From the NCBI GenBank assembly GCA_947502355.1, contig CANMZP010000014.1:1-64000 (forward strand): 64,000 nt of DNA, given 5' to 3'. Each line of letters opens with the position of its first letter. Position 1 is the first letter of the stretch. Positions 17,624-26,600 of this stretch are shown in pieces. Position numbers and translations under genes: made by a program. The notes below the pieces were generated by a model. That model was not told where the DNA came from. It saw nothing but the letters and a program-made list of their open reading frames with translations, and made no database searches. This DNA comes from an uncultured Thalassotalea sp. (lineage in GTDB: Bacteria > Pseudomonadota > Gammaproteobacteria > Enterobacterales > Alteromonadaceae).

Positions 17624-18184
17624 ATGCGCATTGCAAAATCACTTGGCTTGGTTATTGGACTGCTGTTTTTAACAGCTTGTGTTTCTACCGATGAAACCAG
17701 TGTGGCCGATAAAAGACAAGAAGTACAAACCATGAAAAATCAGGTGCTTACAGATTTATATAAAATCAAACCAGATGTAAAAGCACAAATCGCCAAGGCA
17801 CCAGGCTATGGCGTATTCAGTAATGTGAACGTCAGTTTTATCGTATCGGTTGGTGGCGGTAGCGGCTTGGTCAAAAACAATCGCAATGGTAAAACCCATT
17901 ACATGAAAATGGGCGAATTTGGGTTAGGTCTTGGTCTAGGGGCGAAAGATTTTCGCGTTGTGTTTGTCTTCCACAATGAAAAGGCACTGCAACGGTTTGT
18001 TGAAGACGGTTGGGCATTTGGCGCGCAAACCGATGCGGCAGCAAAATCAACCGATAAAGGCGGCGCTGTTGGTGGTGAAGTAACGGTTGATGATATCACC
18101 ATTTACCAGTTAACCGAGTCGGGCCTCGCACTTCAGGCAACCGTAAAGGGTACCAAATATTGGTTGGACGATGAATTAAATTAA
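17624..18184 (+). CDS. SYLF/YSC84-domain lipoprotein
   Basis: This 186-residue protein has a lipoprotein signal ending LFLTAC (Cys19). The mature part fits the SYLF (YSC84-like) domain: an N-terminal helix region (KNQVLTDLYKIKPDVKAQIAKAPGYGVFSN, about residues 38-67), glycine-rich strands around GGGSGLV and GLGLGLGAKDFRVVFVF, and a C-terminal YQLTESGLALQATVKGTKYW. The domain binds lipids in eukaryotic members; the bacterial role is not defined. It is likely on the periplasmic face of the outer membrane. It sits alone between the GlcNAc cluster and plsY, which is convergent. Confidence 0.8.
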   Translation: MRIAKSLGLVIGLLFLTACVSTDETSVADKRQEVQTMKNQVLTDLYKIKPDVKAQIAKAPGYGVFSNVNVSFIVSVGGGSGLVKNNRNGKTHYMKMGEFGLGLGLGAKDFRVVFVFHNEKALQRFVEDGWAFGAQTDAAAKSTDKGGAVGGEVTVDDITIYQLTESGLALQATVKGTKYWLDDELN

Positions 18185-18217
18185 AGCGCTTTGGGTAATT
18201 TGAGCGGCAAAGCCTTA

Positions 18218-18835
18218 TCAGTCTTGATGAGGCTTTTCAGTTTCTGGGGCTTTTTTACTTAGCGAGTCTTCTTGGCCACTCAGCAAACGGGAAATATTAT
18301 CACGGTGACGGAAGATGATGATAATGGCTAGCATCGTCACCGACTGCGTGTACATGGGCTTGATAAGCCAACAGTACAAAGGTGCCAGTGACACAGTGAC
18401 AATGGCGGCTAATGATGAGTATTTGGTGGTTTTCGCAACGATTACCCAGGTAACAATCAATAAAAAGCCAAACCCCCAGCTAATGGTGGCGAGAGCGCCT
18501 AAGGCCGTTGCAACGGCTTTCCCTCCTTGAAACCCAAAAAAATACGGGTACATGTGGCCAAGGCAGGCCGCAATACCAACAAACCCTATATGTAAAGGTT
18601 CTACACCAAGCAGGTAAGCACCATAAACGGGGACCGCGCCTTTTAACACATCAAATATCAGTACCGCAGCAGCTGTTGGTTTATTACTTAAGCGCAACAC
18701 ATTTGTTGCCCCTGGATTCTTTGAACCTTGGGTGCGAGGATCGGGAAGGTTTAATAGTTTACAAATTAAGATGGCGCTAGATATCGACCCAATGAAATAG
18801 GAGGCGACAACGATCAGCAGTGTTAAAAACAACAT
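18218..18835 (-). CDS. plsY: Glycerol-3-phosphate acyltransferase PlsY
   Basis: This 205-residue inner membrane enzyme transfers acyl groups from acyl-phosphate to glycerol-3-phosphate, the first step of phospholipid synthesis. It has the expected motifs: GSISSAILICKLLNLPDPRTQGSKNPGATNVLR, then ACLGHMYPYFFGFQGGKAVATALGAL, with five predicted membrane segments. The C-terminus (EDSLSKKAPETEKPHQD) is a polar cytoplasmic tail. The gene is divergent from folB-folK-uppP, the same association seen in E. coli (plsY next to folB). Confidence 0.95.
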   Translation of the reverse strand: MLFLTLLIVVASYFIGSISSAILICKLLNLPDPRTQGSKNPGATNVLRLSNKPTAAAVLIFDVLKGAVPVYGAYLLGVEPLHIGFVGIAACLGHMYPYFFGFQGGKAVATALGALATISWGFGFLLIVTWVIVAKTTKYSSLAAIVTVSLAPLYCWLIKPMYTQSVTMLAIIIIFRHRDNISRLLSGQEDSLSKKAPETEKPHQD

Positions 18836-18996
18836 AAAACCTTCCTATTGGATGAAAAATAGATGAATAAAACAACATTCGCGCAAGTTTTTACATTCTA
18901 GCAAGCTATCTGGTGGTATTTCTACCGCACAATAGGGTAAAATTCGCACTTATTTTGAATTTAGTATAGCTTTTGCGTATAAAACGGGTTTTTGTC

Positions 18997-19353
18997 ATGG
19001 ACATTGTCTTTATTGAAGGTTTGCTGGTGCAAACCACCATAGGTTATTACGACTGGGAAAAGAAGATCAAACAGCCGTTAATATTTGATTTGCAAATGGG
19101 CACAGATATTCGCGCAGCAGCAAAAAATGATGAGCTGGCAAAAACGTTAAATTACGCCGAAATATCGGAAGTGATCAGCGAGTTTGCTAACGCCAAAGTG
19201 GTTGATTTACTGGAAACCCTAGCGGAAAACCTCGCGGCGCATTTAATGCAAAACTATGGCATTAAATGGCTACGTCTGAAAATCTCAAAACCAGAGGCGG
19301 TTAAAGAAGCGCATGCGGTTGGGGTGATCATTGAACGTGGAAGTAAAGACTAA
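18997..19353 (+). CDS. folB: Dihydroneopterin aldolase FolB
   Basis: This folate-pathway enzyme converts dihydroneopterin to 6-hydroxymethyl-dihydropterin. From ATG 18997 it is 118 residues and starts MDIVFIEGLLVQTTIGYYDW, matching E. coli FolB from the first residue. The upstream in-frame TTG at 18973 would add eight residues and is unlikely. The catalytic Lys region lies in LRLKISKPEAVKEA. The stop codon overlaps the folK start (TAATG), indicating translational coupling of two successive pathway steps. Confidence 0.95.
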   Translation: MDIVFIEGLLVQTTIGYYDWEKKIKQPLIFDLQMGTDIRAAAKNDELAKTLNYAEISEVISEFANAKVVDLLETLAENLAAHLMQNYGIKWLRLKISKPEAVKEAHAVGVIIERGSKD

Positions 19354-19847
19354 TGGCCGTTGTTTACATTTCTATGGGCAGTAATATTGATCGCACTAGG
19401 CAAATTATTGCTGGCGTCGATGCCCTGCGCAAACATTTTGGCACGTTACAACTGTCCTCAGTTTACGAATGTGAACCTGTGGGGTTTGTCGGCGATAACT
19501 TTTACAACTTGGTCATTAAAGTTGAAACGGATAAAACGCCGGGTGATGTGGGGAATTTATTAAAGCACCTAGAGCAACAGCAAGGCCGAATTGATTTTAG
19601 CAAAAAGTTCAGCCCACGAATGATGGATTTAGATATTTTGCTGTACGATGATTTAATCATGGAAGACCCAGTACAAATCCCCCGTGACGAAATCCCTCAT
19701 AATGCTTACGTATTGCAGCCATTGGCTGAAATTGCCGGTGAGCTTATTCATCCTCAACTGCAGAAAAGTTACCAACAACTTTGGCAGGATTACGATAAAC
19801 ATAAACAACAACTAAGGAAAGTGCCGTTTACCTGGCCAATGAACTAA
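19353..19847 (+). CDS. folK: 2-amino-4-hydroxy-6-hydroxymethyldihydropteridine diphosphokinase FolK
   Basis: This 164-residue HPPK transfers pyrophosphate from ATP to the pterin made by FolB. Signatures are [11 protein letters not shown] at the N-terminus, [11 protein letters not shown], the [15 protein letters not shown] segment holding the magnesium-binding Asp residues, and [26 protein letters not shown]. It overlaps folB by one base and is followed after 2 bp by uppP, so all three form one operon. Confidence 0.95.
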   Translation: MAVVYISMGSNIDRTRQIIAGVDALRKHFGTLQLSSVYECEPVGFVGDNFYNLVIKVETDKTPGDVGNLLKHLEQQQGRIDFSKKFSPRMMDLDILLYDDLIMEDPVQIPRDEIPHNAYVLQPLAEIAGELIHPQLQKSYQQLWQDYDKHKQQLRKVPFTWPMN

Positions 19848-19849
19848 CC

Positions 19850-20647
19850 ATGTCAACTCTTGAAATTATTGTATTGGCTCTTATTCAGGGCCTTACCGAG
19901 TTTTTGCCAATTTCCAGCTCGGCACATCTTATTTTACCTTCGCAAATTCTTGGCTGGGCTGATCAGGGATTGGCGTTCGATGTGGCCGTGCATGTCGGTA
20001 CATTACTGGCCGTGATGATTTATTTTCGTCAAGAAGTTGGCAATATGTTTTTTGCCTGGACCAATTCAGTCGTCAAAAAACAGCACAATAACGACAGTAA
20101 ACTCGCTTGGTGGATTTTATTTGCCACCATTCCAGCAGGGTTATTTGGATTGTTTGGCAAAGACTTTATTGAAGCACACTTGCGTTCGGCAGCCGTTATT
20201 GCGGTAACCACCATTGGCTTTGGTTTATTACTTGGTTTTGTTGATATTAAAGGCAAACAAATAAAACAAATCAATGAGCTAGGCTTTAAAGGGGCAATGT
20301 TAATTGGTTTAGCCCAAGCCGTAGCCCTTATTCCGGGTACTTCACGCTCAGGCATTACAATGACGATGGGCTTAATGCTAGGTTTAACTCGTGACGCCGC
20401 CGCTCGTTTTTCCTTTTTGCTGTCTATACCGGCCATTGCCATGGCGGGCAGCTACTTAACGATGAAACTTATTACTGGTGCAGATCCTGTTGACTGGCAA
20501 GCGATTTTCATGGGCACAGCCATTGCTTTTGTTAGTGCGTACACTTGTATTCATTACTTTTTAATTTTATTAGATAAAATTGGCATGTTGCCGTTTGTGA
20601 TATATCGTTTACTACTCGGTGCATTTTTAGTGTGGTTTATTATTTAA
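19850..20647 (+). CDS. uppP: Undecaprenyl-diphosphatase UppP (BacA)
   Basis: This 265-residue inner membrane phosphatase recycles the lipid carrier undecaprenyl phosphate for peptidoglycan and other glycans. Both hallmark motifs are present: [18 protein letters not shown] near the N-terminus (with the conserved Glu and Ser residues) and the [16 protein letters not shown] motif around residue 165. About eight membrane segments are visible. It is the last gene of the folB-folK-uppP operon, which ends at a strong bidirectional terminator. Confidence 0.95.
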   Translation: MSTLEIIVLALIQGLTEFLPISSSAHLILPSQILGWADQGLAFDVAVHVGTLLAVMIYFRQEVGNMFFAWTNSVVKKQHNNDSKLAWWILFATIPAGLFGLFGKDFIEAHLRSAAVIAVTTIGFGLLLGFVDIKGKQIKQINELGFKGAMLIGLAQAVALIPGTSRSGITMTMGLMLGLTRDAAARFSFLLSIPAIAMAGSYLTMKLITGADPVDWQAIFMGTAIAFVSAYTCIHYFLILLDKIGMLPFVIYRLLLGAFLVWFII

Positions 20648-20680
20648 CTCTGCCGATAAAACTAACCCATTGATATAGAA

Positions 20681-20717
20681 AAAAAGGGCGCCCTAAAGTT
20701 GATAGGGGGCCCTTTTT
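20681..20717. terminator. Bidirectional rho-independent terminator
   Basis: AAAAAGGGCGCCCTA (20681-20695) pairs with TAGGGGGCCCTTTTT (20703-20717) with one mismatch around a 7-nt loop, and it has A/T tracts on both sides. It separates uppP (plus) from the convergent CPBP protease gene (minus). Confidence 0.9.
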
Positions 20718-20723
20718 ATTGCC

Positions 20724-21485
20724 CTAAATGAATAGGTATAATTCAATTGTGGCAATGGTGTTGTAAAGCATATGCAGTGCGATGCAATATAGGAGATTAT
20801 TGGTTTTATAACGTACATAGCCTAATAAAAAAGCAAAAATGGCAAGCAGACTTAACACCACCATATCGTATTGCAAATGAATTAAAGTAAAAATCAAACT
20901 GGTAACAAGGATGGCCCCAGGTGCGCCCAGACGGCTTTGTTCTAAACGTGCATAGGCTAGCCCTCTAAAGATCATCTCTTCTATAATCGGGGCGACCAGA
21001 CATATGCCCACAACAACCATAAGAATATCAAATGCGTTATGGGTTTGAGCCTTTACATCCAGCATAAATTGCGGCGTATCGATGCTCAGTAAATGACTTA
21101 AAGCATAGACCAATGCATAGCAGGCAATGCCTGAAAGTAATACCTTAATCATGGTGGCGCTGTTAATGGGTTTAACGCTTAAAAACGTAAAAGGAAAAGG
21201 TTTACCCGAATGAAAGGCGGCTTTTTTAATTAACGGCAATGAGATAAATGCTGAAATGATCCCGGTTAAGGCCAACACATCAGGTCGAAGAAAGGCATAA
21301 TCCATTTCTTCGGCTGGTAATCCATAGGCACCCATGCCGAAGGCGATGAAGATACTAATGATAGTTTGCACACCTAGAGCCAGGAAGAGCATCCATAGCA
21401 AGGTGGTAAAAATTGAATACTGTCGGTCTTGACTGCTTTGTTGAATGTCTGTCGCGATTGTGGCTGTTATTGTGTGTTCTTCCAT
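20724..21485 (-). CDS. CPBP family intramembrane glutamic endopeptidase
   Basis: This 253-residue membrane protein has about seven hydrophobic segments and the CPBP (Abi) motifs: EEMIFRGLAYARLEQ (EExxxR) around residue 170 and TLIHLQYD with a conserved His around residue 205. Relatives include CAAX prenyl-protease-like enzymes and bacteriocin self-immunity proteins. The substrate is unknown. It is a single gene, convergent with uppP and upstream of nothing obvious. Confidence 0.85.
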   Translation of the reverse strand: MEEHTITATIATDIQQSSQDRQYSIFTTLLWMLFLALGVQTIISIFIAFGMGAYGLPAEEMDYAFLRPDVLALTGIISAFISLPLIKKAAFHSGKPFPFTFLSVKPINSATMIKVLLSGIACYALVYALSHLLSIDTPQFMLDVKAQTHNAFDILMVVVGICLVAPIIEEMIFRGLAYARLEQSRLGAPGAILVTSLIFTLIHLQYDMVVLSLLAIFAFLLGYVRYKTNNLLYCIALHMLYNTIATIELYLFI

Positions 21486-21610
21486 GTTGACGTCCTTTGG
21501 GTTTTATCAAGTGTTGTCCATATTGGTTTGCATAGCTGCAATAAGTTAATGTAGTGTTAAAACCAAAGGCCGTCAATAGTATATAAATTTCAGTGTTTTA
21601 CGGTTTGTTT

Positions 21611-22882
21611 TTAGGTATCGCTAATGGACTTTATTTGCTTGATAATGTCTAATCTTTGCTGCGTTATGGCCTCTTTTATCTCAATGCCTTTTAAGCCTTT
21701 TTCAACGAAAACTCTAGGGTTAACCTGTTTGCAGGCACTAACTAACTCGCGTAAATAATTGGCTTGCTCATAGGGGCTGTTTTCCTGACCTAATCGTCCC
21801 GTCGCATCAGCATGACAGGCGAGCAGAAATAGCTCGAACTCGTCCCCTTTTCGCCAAACATCAAGGCTATTAAACAGTTTAAGGAGCGTCTTAGGGTTTA
21901 AATCGAATGCTCGGTGGCAATGTAAATGGTATTCACACACGTGCAAAGCAATGCGTTTACATACATTAGGGACATTGAGTTTATCGCAAATTTCGGTCAC
22001 TAAAGGCAAGCCAGACTTCTCATGGCCATGATGTTTTGGCCACTGTGATTTTGGGGTTAAGCCCTTGCCTAAATCATGACATAGTGCGGCAAAACGAACC
22101 GCGGTGTGGTTGCTTAGTTTTACGCTTTGCTGTAATACCATTAAAGTGTGAACCCCTGAGTCTATTTCGCCATGATGTGCTTCAGGATTGGGGACGCCCC
22201 AAAGCTTATCCAAACTTGGCCAAATGTGCTTGAGCGCACCCGTTGTGCGCAGAGCCTCGATAAATACCTCGGGATGCGTTTCCCCAAGAGCTCTTGAGAA
22301 CTCTTTCCAGAGTCGATCGCTACTGAGGTTATTTAGCTCTCCTTGGCTGGCCATTTGTGCCATTAGGGTTAGCGTTTCGGGTGCAATGTTAAAACCTAAA
22401 TAATGATAACGTGCAGCAAATCGGGCGACACGTAATACGCGTAATGGGTCTTCGGCAAACGCAGAGGATACATGGCGCAATACCCGATTGTGCAAATCTT
22501 GCTGGCCGTTATAAGGGTCAATAATATGACCTTGTTCATTCTGTGCCATAGCATTGACCGTTAAATCACGACGCCTTAAATCATCTTCAATGCTCACATC
22601 GGGCTCGGCGTAACAAACAAAGCCAGTGTATCCTTTACCTTGCTTTCGCTCGGTTCGAGCCAAGGCGTATTCTTCTTTGGTTTTGGGGTGAAGAAAAACC
22701 GGAAAGTCTTTGCCCACCTGAATAAAGCCTAAATCAAGCATTTGTTGTACCGTGGCACCAACCACAAGGTAGTCGCGCTCGACAATTTCTCGCCCAAGTA
22801 AACCGTCACGCACAGCGCCGCCAACAAGGTAAACATTTAAAGAATTAAGGGATGATATCGATGTAGGCAAAGTAAATTTCAC
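21611..22882 (-). CDS. cca: Multifunctional CCA tRNA nucleotidyltransferase
   Basis: This 423-residue enzyme adds or repairs the 3' CCA of tRNAs. The N-terminal nucleotidyltransferase head has VYLVGGAVRDGLLG and the catalytic ERDYLVVGAT. The EDDLRRRDLTVNAMA nucleotide-recognition motif follows around residue 100, and the C-terminal HD domain (CHDLGKG, around residue 270) gives the extra phosphohydrolase activity of the gammaproteobacterial type. It carries 14 more N-terminal residues than E. coli Cca. The neighbourhood with uppP, folB and plsY is the same as in E. coli. Confidence 0.95.
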   Translation of the reverse strand: MKFTLPTSISSLNSLNVYLVGGAVRDGLLGREIVERDYLVVGATVQQMLDLGFIQVGKDFPVFLHPKTKEEYALARTERKQGKGYTGFVCYAEPDVSIEDDLRRRDLTVNAMAQNEQGHIIDPYNGQQDLHNRVLRHVSSAFAEDPLRVLRVARFAARYHYLGFNIAPETLTLMAQMASQGELNNLSSDRLWKEFSRALGETHPEVFIEALRTTGALKHIWPSLDKLWGVPNPEAHHGEIDSGVHTLMVLQQSVKLSNHTAVRFAALCHDLGKGLTPKSQWPKHHGHEKSGLPLVTEICDKLNVPNVCKRIALHVCEYHLHCHRAFDLNPKTLLKLFNSLDVWRKGDEFELFLLACHADATGRLGQENSPYEQANYLRELVSACKQVNPRVFVEKGLKGIEIKEAITQQRLDIIKQIKSISDT

Positions 22883-23007
22883 TCATTAAACAGGTGTTGG
22901 GTTAGTGTATCGTAAATAGTAAACATTTGAACAGACCCCAACCCCGTTTTGACTTATAATAGTGAACAGGTTAATTTCAATACAGACAGTAGTAATAAAT
23001 CAATTAT

Positions 23008-24678
23008 ATGAACAATGGCTATACAGGCTACTTTGGCCTAACCGATACACCTTTTTCTATCGCGCCCAATCCTCACTATTTATTTATGAGTGAACGCCAC
23101 AAAGAAGCACTGGCGCACTTAACCTATGGGTTAGGTGAGGCAGGCGGTTTTGTACTATTAACTGGCGAAGTAGGTACCGGTAAAACCACCGTCTCTAAAT
23201 GTTTGCTCGAGCAGTTACCTGAAAATACGCAGGCGGCGTTTATTTTAAACCCGACCTTATCTGCGAAAGAATTGCTGGCCACCATTTGCGATGAGTTGGC
23301 CATAAGCTACGATGCCGACAAAACCACATTGAAATCGTTAACCGATTTGATTTTAGAGCACCTGTTGGCCAATCATCAGCAAGGCAAAAATACTTTGCTG
23401 ATCATCGATGAAGCCCAACATTTACAAGCCCAGGTATTAGAGCAACTGCGATTGCTGACCAATTTGGAAACCCATACCAAAAAGTTATTGCAGGTTATTT
23501 TAATTGGCCAGCCCGAATTACAAACCTTGCTTAAGCGTCAAGATTTACGTCAACTTGCCCAGCGTATTACCGCCAGATATCATTTGTTGCCCTTAAATAA
23601 GTTGGAAGTGCACGACTACATTCGTCACCGCCTAAATGTGGCTGGTTGTCAAAAAATGTTGTTTACTCGCTCAGCCATCACCTTGATCCATAAATTATCG
23701 GATGGGGTGCCAAGACTGATTAATTTACTCTGTGACCGAGCCCTGCTAGGCGCATACAGCCAAGAGTATGCGCAGGTTAATAAACGCATTGTGATGCAGG
23801 CTTGTGAAGAAGCGCTTGGTGTGGATGCTAAGTCTTCGATTTTATGGTATCAGACGTGGTTTCAACGCACGGTAACCGCACTCGCTTGCGCATTATTTGC
23901 GTTTTCTGGGTTTAGTTTAGCAACCAGTGAATTTGATAAAATTGTGCAAGATACACAACAAAAGCAGCAACAGCTTGTAGCTGCCAATAAATTAGCCAGC
24001 GAAGAAGCAAAGCAAAAGCAATTAAACAGCCTTAACAATGAGTTGATTAATAACAGTCGCGATTTGGCCACGGCCTTTAAAGGGCTTTATTCTCTTTGGC
24101 AGGTACAATTGTTTTCAGGGGCGGACACACCTTGTGCGGTAGCCGATGATTATCAATTGGAGTGTTATTGGTTTAAGGGAACACCTCAGCAATTTCTGGC
24201 TTTGGCGACACCCGCCATTTTAAACTTTAAAGATGAAAACGGTAACGATTATTACCCGTTATTCTTACAGCAAAATAAACAAAGCGTTGTCCTGCAACTT
24301 GCCGGTGTTCAAAAAGAAGTGTCGCTGCGTTGGTTTAATCAGCAGTGGCAAAGCAGTGCCGCTATATTGTGGCGACCGCCTATAGACTTTGTTGATAAGA
24401 TAGACGGTGACAGCAATGCCGAGTTAGTTCATTGGCTAGAGTCTAATTTAAGTCAGCTGCAAAAGCGGTCGAGTCGAGGCTCGGTCAGCTTTGATCCATT
24501 GATGGTTAATCAGTTACAACAATTCCAACAAGTCAGTGGCTTAGCCTTGCAAGATCATGCTGACATTTTGACGGTGATGGCGATTTTACATCGTACGAAG
24601 CCTGGCTTTATAAGAGAAAGCTTTAACAGTGAGCACAACAATAGCACGTCGGTAAATTCAGCAGGAGGTAAAGGCTAA
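23008..24678 (+). CDS. gspA: ExeA/GspA-type AAA ATPase with peptidoglycan-binding C-terminus
   Basis: This 556-residue inner membrane ATPase works with GspB to insert the type II secretion secretin through peptidoglycan. Residues 1-270 form the AAA+ domain with Walker A GEVGTGKT (53-60) and Walker B LLIIDEAQ (Asp134, Glu135). A single membrane helix lies near residues 290-305, followed by a Gln/Lys-rich coiled coil and a periplasmic domain whose end (DPLMVNQLQQFQQVSGL) resembles a peptidoglycan-binding fold. It overlaps gspB by one base (TAATG). The rest of the gsp operon is not here, as is usual for exeAB pairs. Confidence 0.9.
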   Translation: MNNGYTGYFGLTDTPFSIAPNPHYLFMSERHKEALAHLTYGLGEAGGFVLLTGEVGTGKTTVSKCLLEQLPENTQAAFILNPTLSAKELLATICDELAISYDADKTTLKSLTDLILEHLLANHQQGKNTLLIIDEAQHLQAQVLEQLRLLTNLETHTKKLLQVILIGQPELQTLLKRQDLRQLAQRITARYHLLPLNKLEVHDYIRHRLNVAGCQKMLFTRSAITLIHKLSDGVPRLINLLCDRALLGAYSQEYAQVNKRIVMQACEEALGVDAKSSILWYQTWFQRTVTALACALFAFSGFSLATSEFDKIVQDTQQKQQQLVAANKLASEEAKQKQLNSLNNELINNSRDLATAFKGLYSLWQVQLFSGADTPCAVADDYQLECYWFKGTPQQFLALATPAILNFKDENGNDYYPLFLQQNKQSVVLQLAGVQKEVSLRWFNQQWQSSAAILWRPPIDFVDKIDGDSNAELVHWLESNLSQLQKRSSRGSVSFDPLMVNQLQQFQQVSGLALQDHADILTVMAILHRTKPGFIRESFNSEHNNSTSVNSAGGKG

Positions 24679-25658
24679 TGTCATATATTCTTGATTCTTT
24701 AAAAAAAAGCCAGAAACCAATAGCGGATATAGACTTTAGTGCGCAAGAGACGTCAACTATTTCGACGGATAAAAGCCTTAGCAGTCCACTTGTATTTTCG
24801 ATTAAAGCCATCTTTGCGGTTCTGATTTGTTTTACTGCAGGCTTTATGGCCGGCAATGGTATTGATGTGATTGCATACGCTTTGCAAGGCGAACAATCGG
24901 TCACTGAGCAAAACATCACAGAAACTGACGTTGCTCAACAAGAGGCATTGCAGTGGCCACAGTCATTAACACCACATCAAGATGCCGCGTTTTTTAACCA
25001 CCCCGAGCGCTTTAATAAAAAACTGTTCGACAAAAAACGCATGGACTTACTTGCCCAGCAGCAACTTGAACGTGAACAGGAAAAGCAAAAGCAGCAAGAG
25101 CAGCGTGCACTGCTTGCCCAACAAGTTGAACAAGTAATTAAAGCCAAAGGCTTGGTTATGAGCAGCCAAACGTCGCAATCGACGTCACAAAACCAAACAC
25201 AATCTCAAGATTCTTCAACTACGCAAGACGAAAATTTGTCGCTCGACCCATCAAAGCTTGAAGGGGTTTCGGATGAGTTACTCGCGGCATTCCAATCGGC
25301 AATAGAAGAAGAAGACGCACAAGCTACGCCTGAGCAAAATATCAATAGAGACAATGCCGCGCCACCACAAGCGAATGCCACACGTCAAAATAATAACCTC
25401 GCAATTGCGGTACAGGATGAGATTAAGCCATTAACGCAAATGCCACAGTGGTTTCAAAATTCAATCCCGCCACTGCATTTCACTTTGCATATGTACAGCT
25501 CTGAGCAAGCGAAAAGCTGGGTGCGCTTAAATAATCAAGATTACAACCCTGGGGATATTACCCACGAAGGCTTAGTCCTTGAACAAGTGCTACCTCAAAA
25601 AGTGGTTATGCAATATCAAGGTAAAAGCTTTAGTCTTAAGGCGCTATCTACCTGGTAA
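24678..25658 (+). CDS. gspB: General secretion pathway protein B (GspB/ExeB-like)
   Basis: This 326-residue bitopic protein starts MSYILDSLKKSQ, the signature N-terminus of GspB-type partners. A membrane helix spans about residues 38-58. A long Gln/Ser-rich low-complexity linker (about 110-230) leads to the GspB C-terminal domain with PPLHFTLHMYSSEQAKSWVRLNNQDYNPGD. It forms a complex with GspA (the gene overlaps it by one base) for secretin assembly. The linker would span the periplasm. Confidence 0.9.
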   Translation: MSYILDSLKKSQKPIADIDFSAQETSTISTDKSLSSPLVFSIKAIFAVLICFTAGFMAGNGIDVIAYALQGEQSVTEQNITETDVAQQEALQWPQSLTPHQDAAFFNHPERFNKKLFDKKRMDLLAQQQLEREQEKQKQQEQRALLAQQVEQVIKAKGLVMSSQTSQSTSQNQTQSQDSSTTQDENLSLDPSKLEGVSDELLAAFQSAIEEEDAQATPEQNINRDNAAPPQANATRQNNNLAIAVQDEIKPLTQMPQWFQNSIPPLHFTLHMYSSEQAKSWVRLNNQDYNPGDITHEGLVLEQVLPQKVVMQYQGKSFSLKALSTW

Positions 25659-25679
25659 TTCTCATATTTTTTATAGGTT

Positions 25680-25722
25680 AACTAAGCCATGTCTACAGAG
25701 AATGACTGTCAATGGCTTAGTT
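25680..25722. terminator. Inverted repeat between gspB and the convergent glycosyltransferase
   Basis: AACTAAGCCAT (25680-25690) pairs perfectly with ATGGCTTAGTT (25712-25722) around a 21-nt loop that can itself fold. It lies between two convergent genes and probably ends both transcripts, although the T-tracts are short. Confidence 0.6.
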
Positions 25723-25726
25723 ACGA

Positions 25727-26509
25727 CTATTTTTTCTCGTTGTTTAATTTGGCTTCTTGCTCTAAGTACCAAAGCCCGGCATATTTATTAAATGATGCCT
25801 GACTAAACATCATGGCGACCAATAGGCCCCGACTACCGTCTAGGCAACCTAAACGAATGATATAGATTAAAAAGAAAGTCCAAATCGAGCGTAAAACAGC
25901 TAATGGAATACCATAGCTACGTTTCCCCTTGGCAGAATATTTCTGCGAGGTAAGCCAAGAGTACTGGCGATTTTTGGTGATCCAATGTTCATAGCTTTTA
26001 ATGGAATTGTGCATAAGGTAACCATTTTCAAGTCGACCAATTTTTCCCTTTAAAACAATGGATTCATGTACAAGATGTTTAGTAAAAGCCGCGCCATCTC
26101 GTTGAAATAACCTTCTTGGGGCTCTGGCAGAACGACCAAATTTCATTTGCTTACCCAAGATGAGGTTACCCCAAGGTAAACGGTAAGATGTATTTGTTAA
26201 TTTATCCGATGAGAGAACCGTTCGGATTTCTTGCTTTATTTCATCATCAATCCACTCATCCGAATCTATACTTAATACCCATTCACAACTGGCTTTGTCT
26301 AATGCTCGTTGTTTTTGTGGGCCATAACCTGGCCAATCTTCAGTGACCCAAACTTTATCGGTATATTCCTTTACGATATTAACGGTATTGTCCGAACTGC
26401 TTGAGTCTACGACGATAATTTCATCGGCAAAGCCCTTAACCGATTCAAGGCAAGGGCGGATGCGATCTTCTTCATTTTTACAAATTATGATAACGGATAA
26501 GCTTCTCAT
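25727..26509 (-). CDS. Family 2 glycosyltransferase (LPS core WaaE/KdtX-like)
   Basis: This 260-residue GT-A glycosyltransferase has LSVIIICKNEEDRI at the N-terminus, the donor-site ADEIIVVDSSSSDNT, the DxD-type motif SIDSDEWID, and KQRALDKASCEWVL between them. The layout matches the lipopolysaccharide core beta-1,4-glucosyltransferase group (WaaE). I start at ATG 26509, because AGGA lies 8 nt before it; an upstream in-frame TTG at 26533 is less likely. It is at the 3' end of a minus-strand group with an epimerase and a UDP-glucose dehydrogenase, consistent with surface glycan synthesis. Confidence 0.85.
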   Translation of the reverse strand: MRSLSVIIICKNEEDRIRPCLESVKGFADEIIVVDSSSSDNTVNIVKEYTDKVWVTEDWPGYGPQKQRALDKASCEWVLSIDSDEWIDDEIKQEIRTVLSSDKLTNTSYRLPWGNLILGKQMKFGRSARAPRRLFQRDGAAFTKHLVHESIVLKGKIGRLENGYLMHNSIKSYEHWITKNRQYSWLTSQKYSAKGKRSYGIPLAVLRSIWTFFLIYIIRLGCLDGSRGLLVAMMFSQASFNKYAGLWYLEQEAKLNNEKK

Positions 26510-26600
26510 AGTTATTCCTGATTTTTTATTCAATTTTTAGTTCTGGTGTTTCGTTCTGTTTTTTGATGTCTATTGCGTATAAACAGCCGTCGCAAGATTT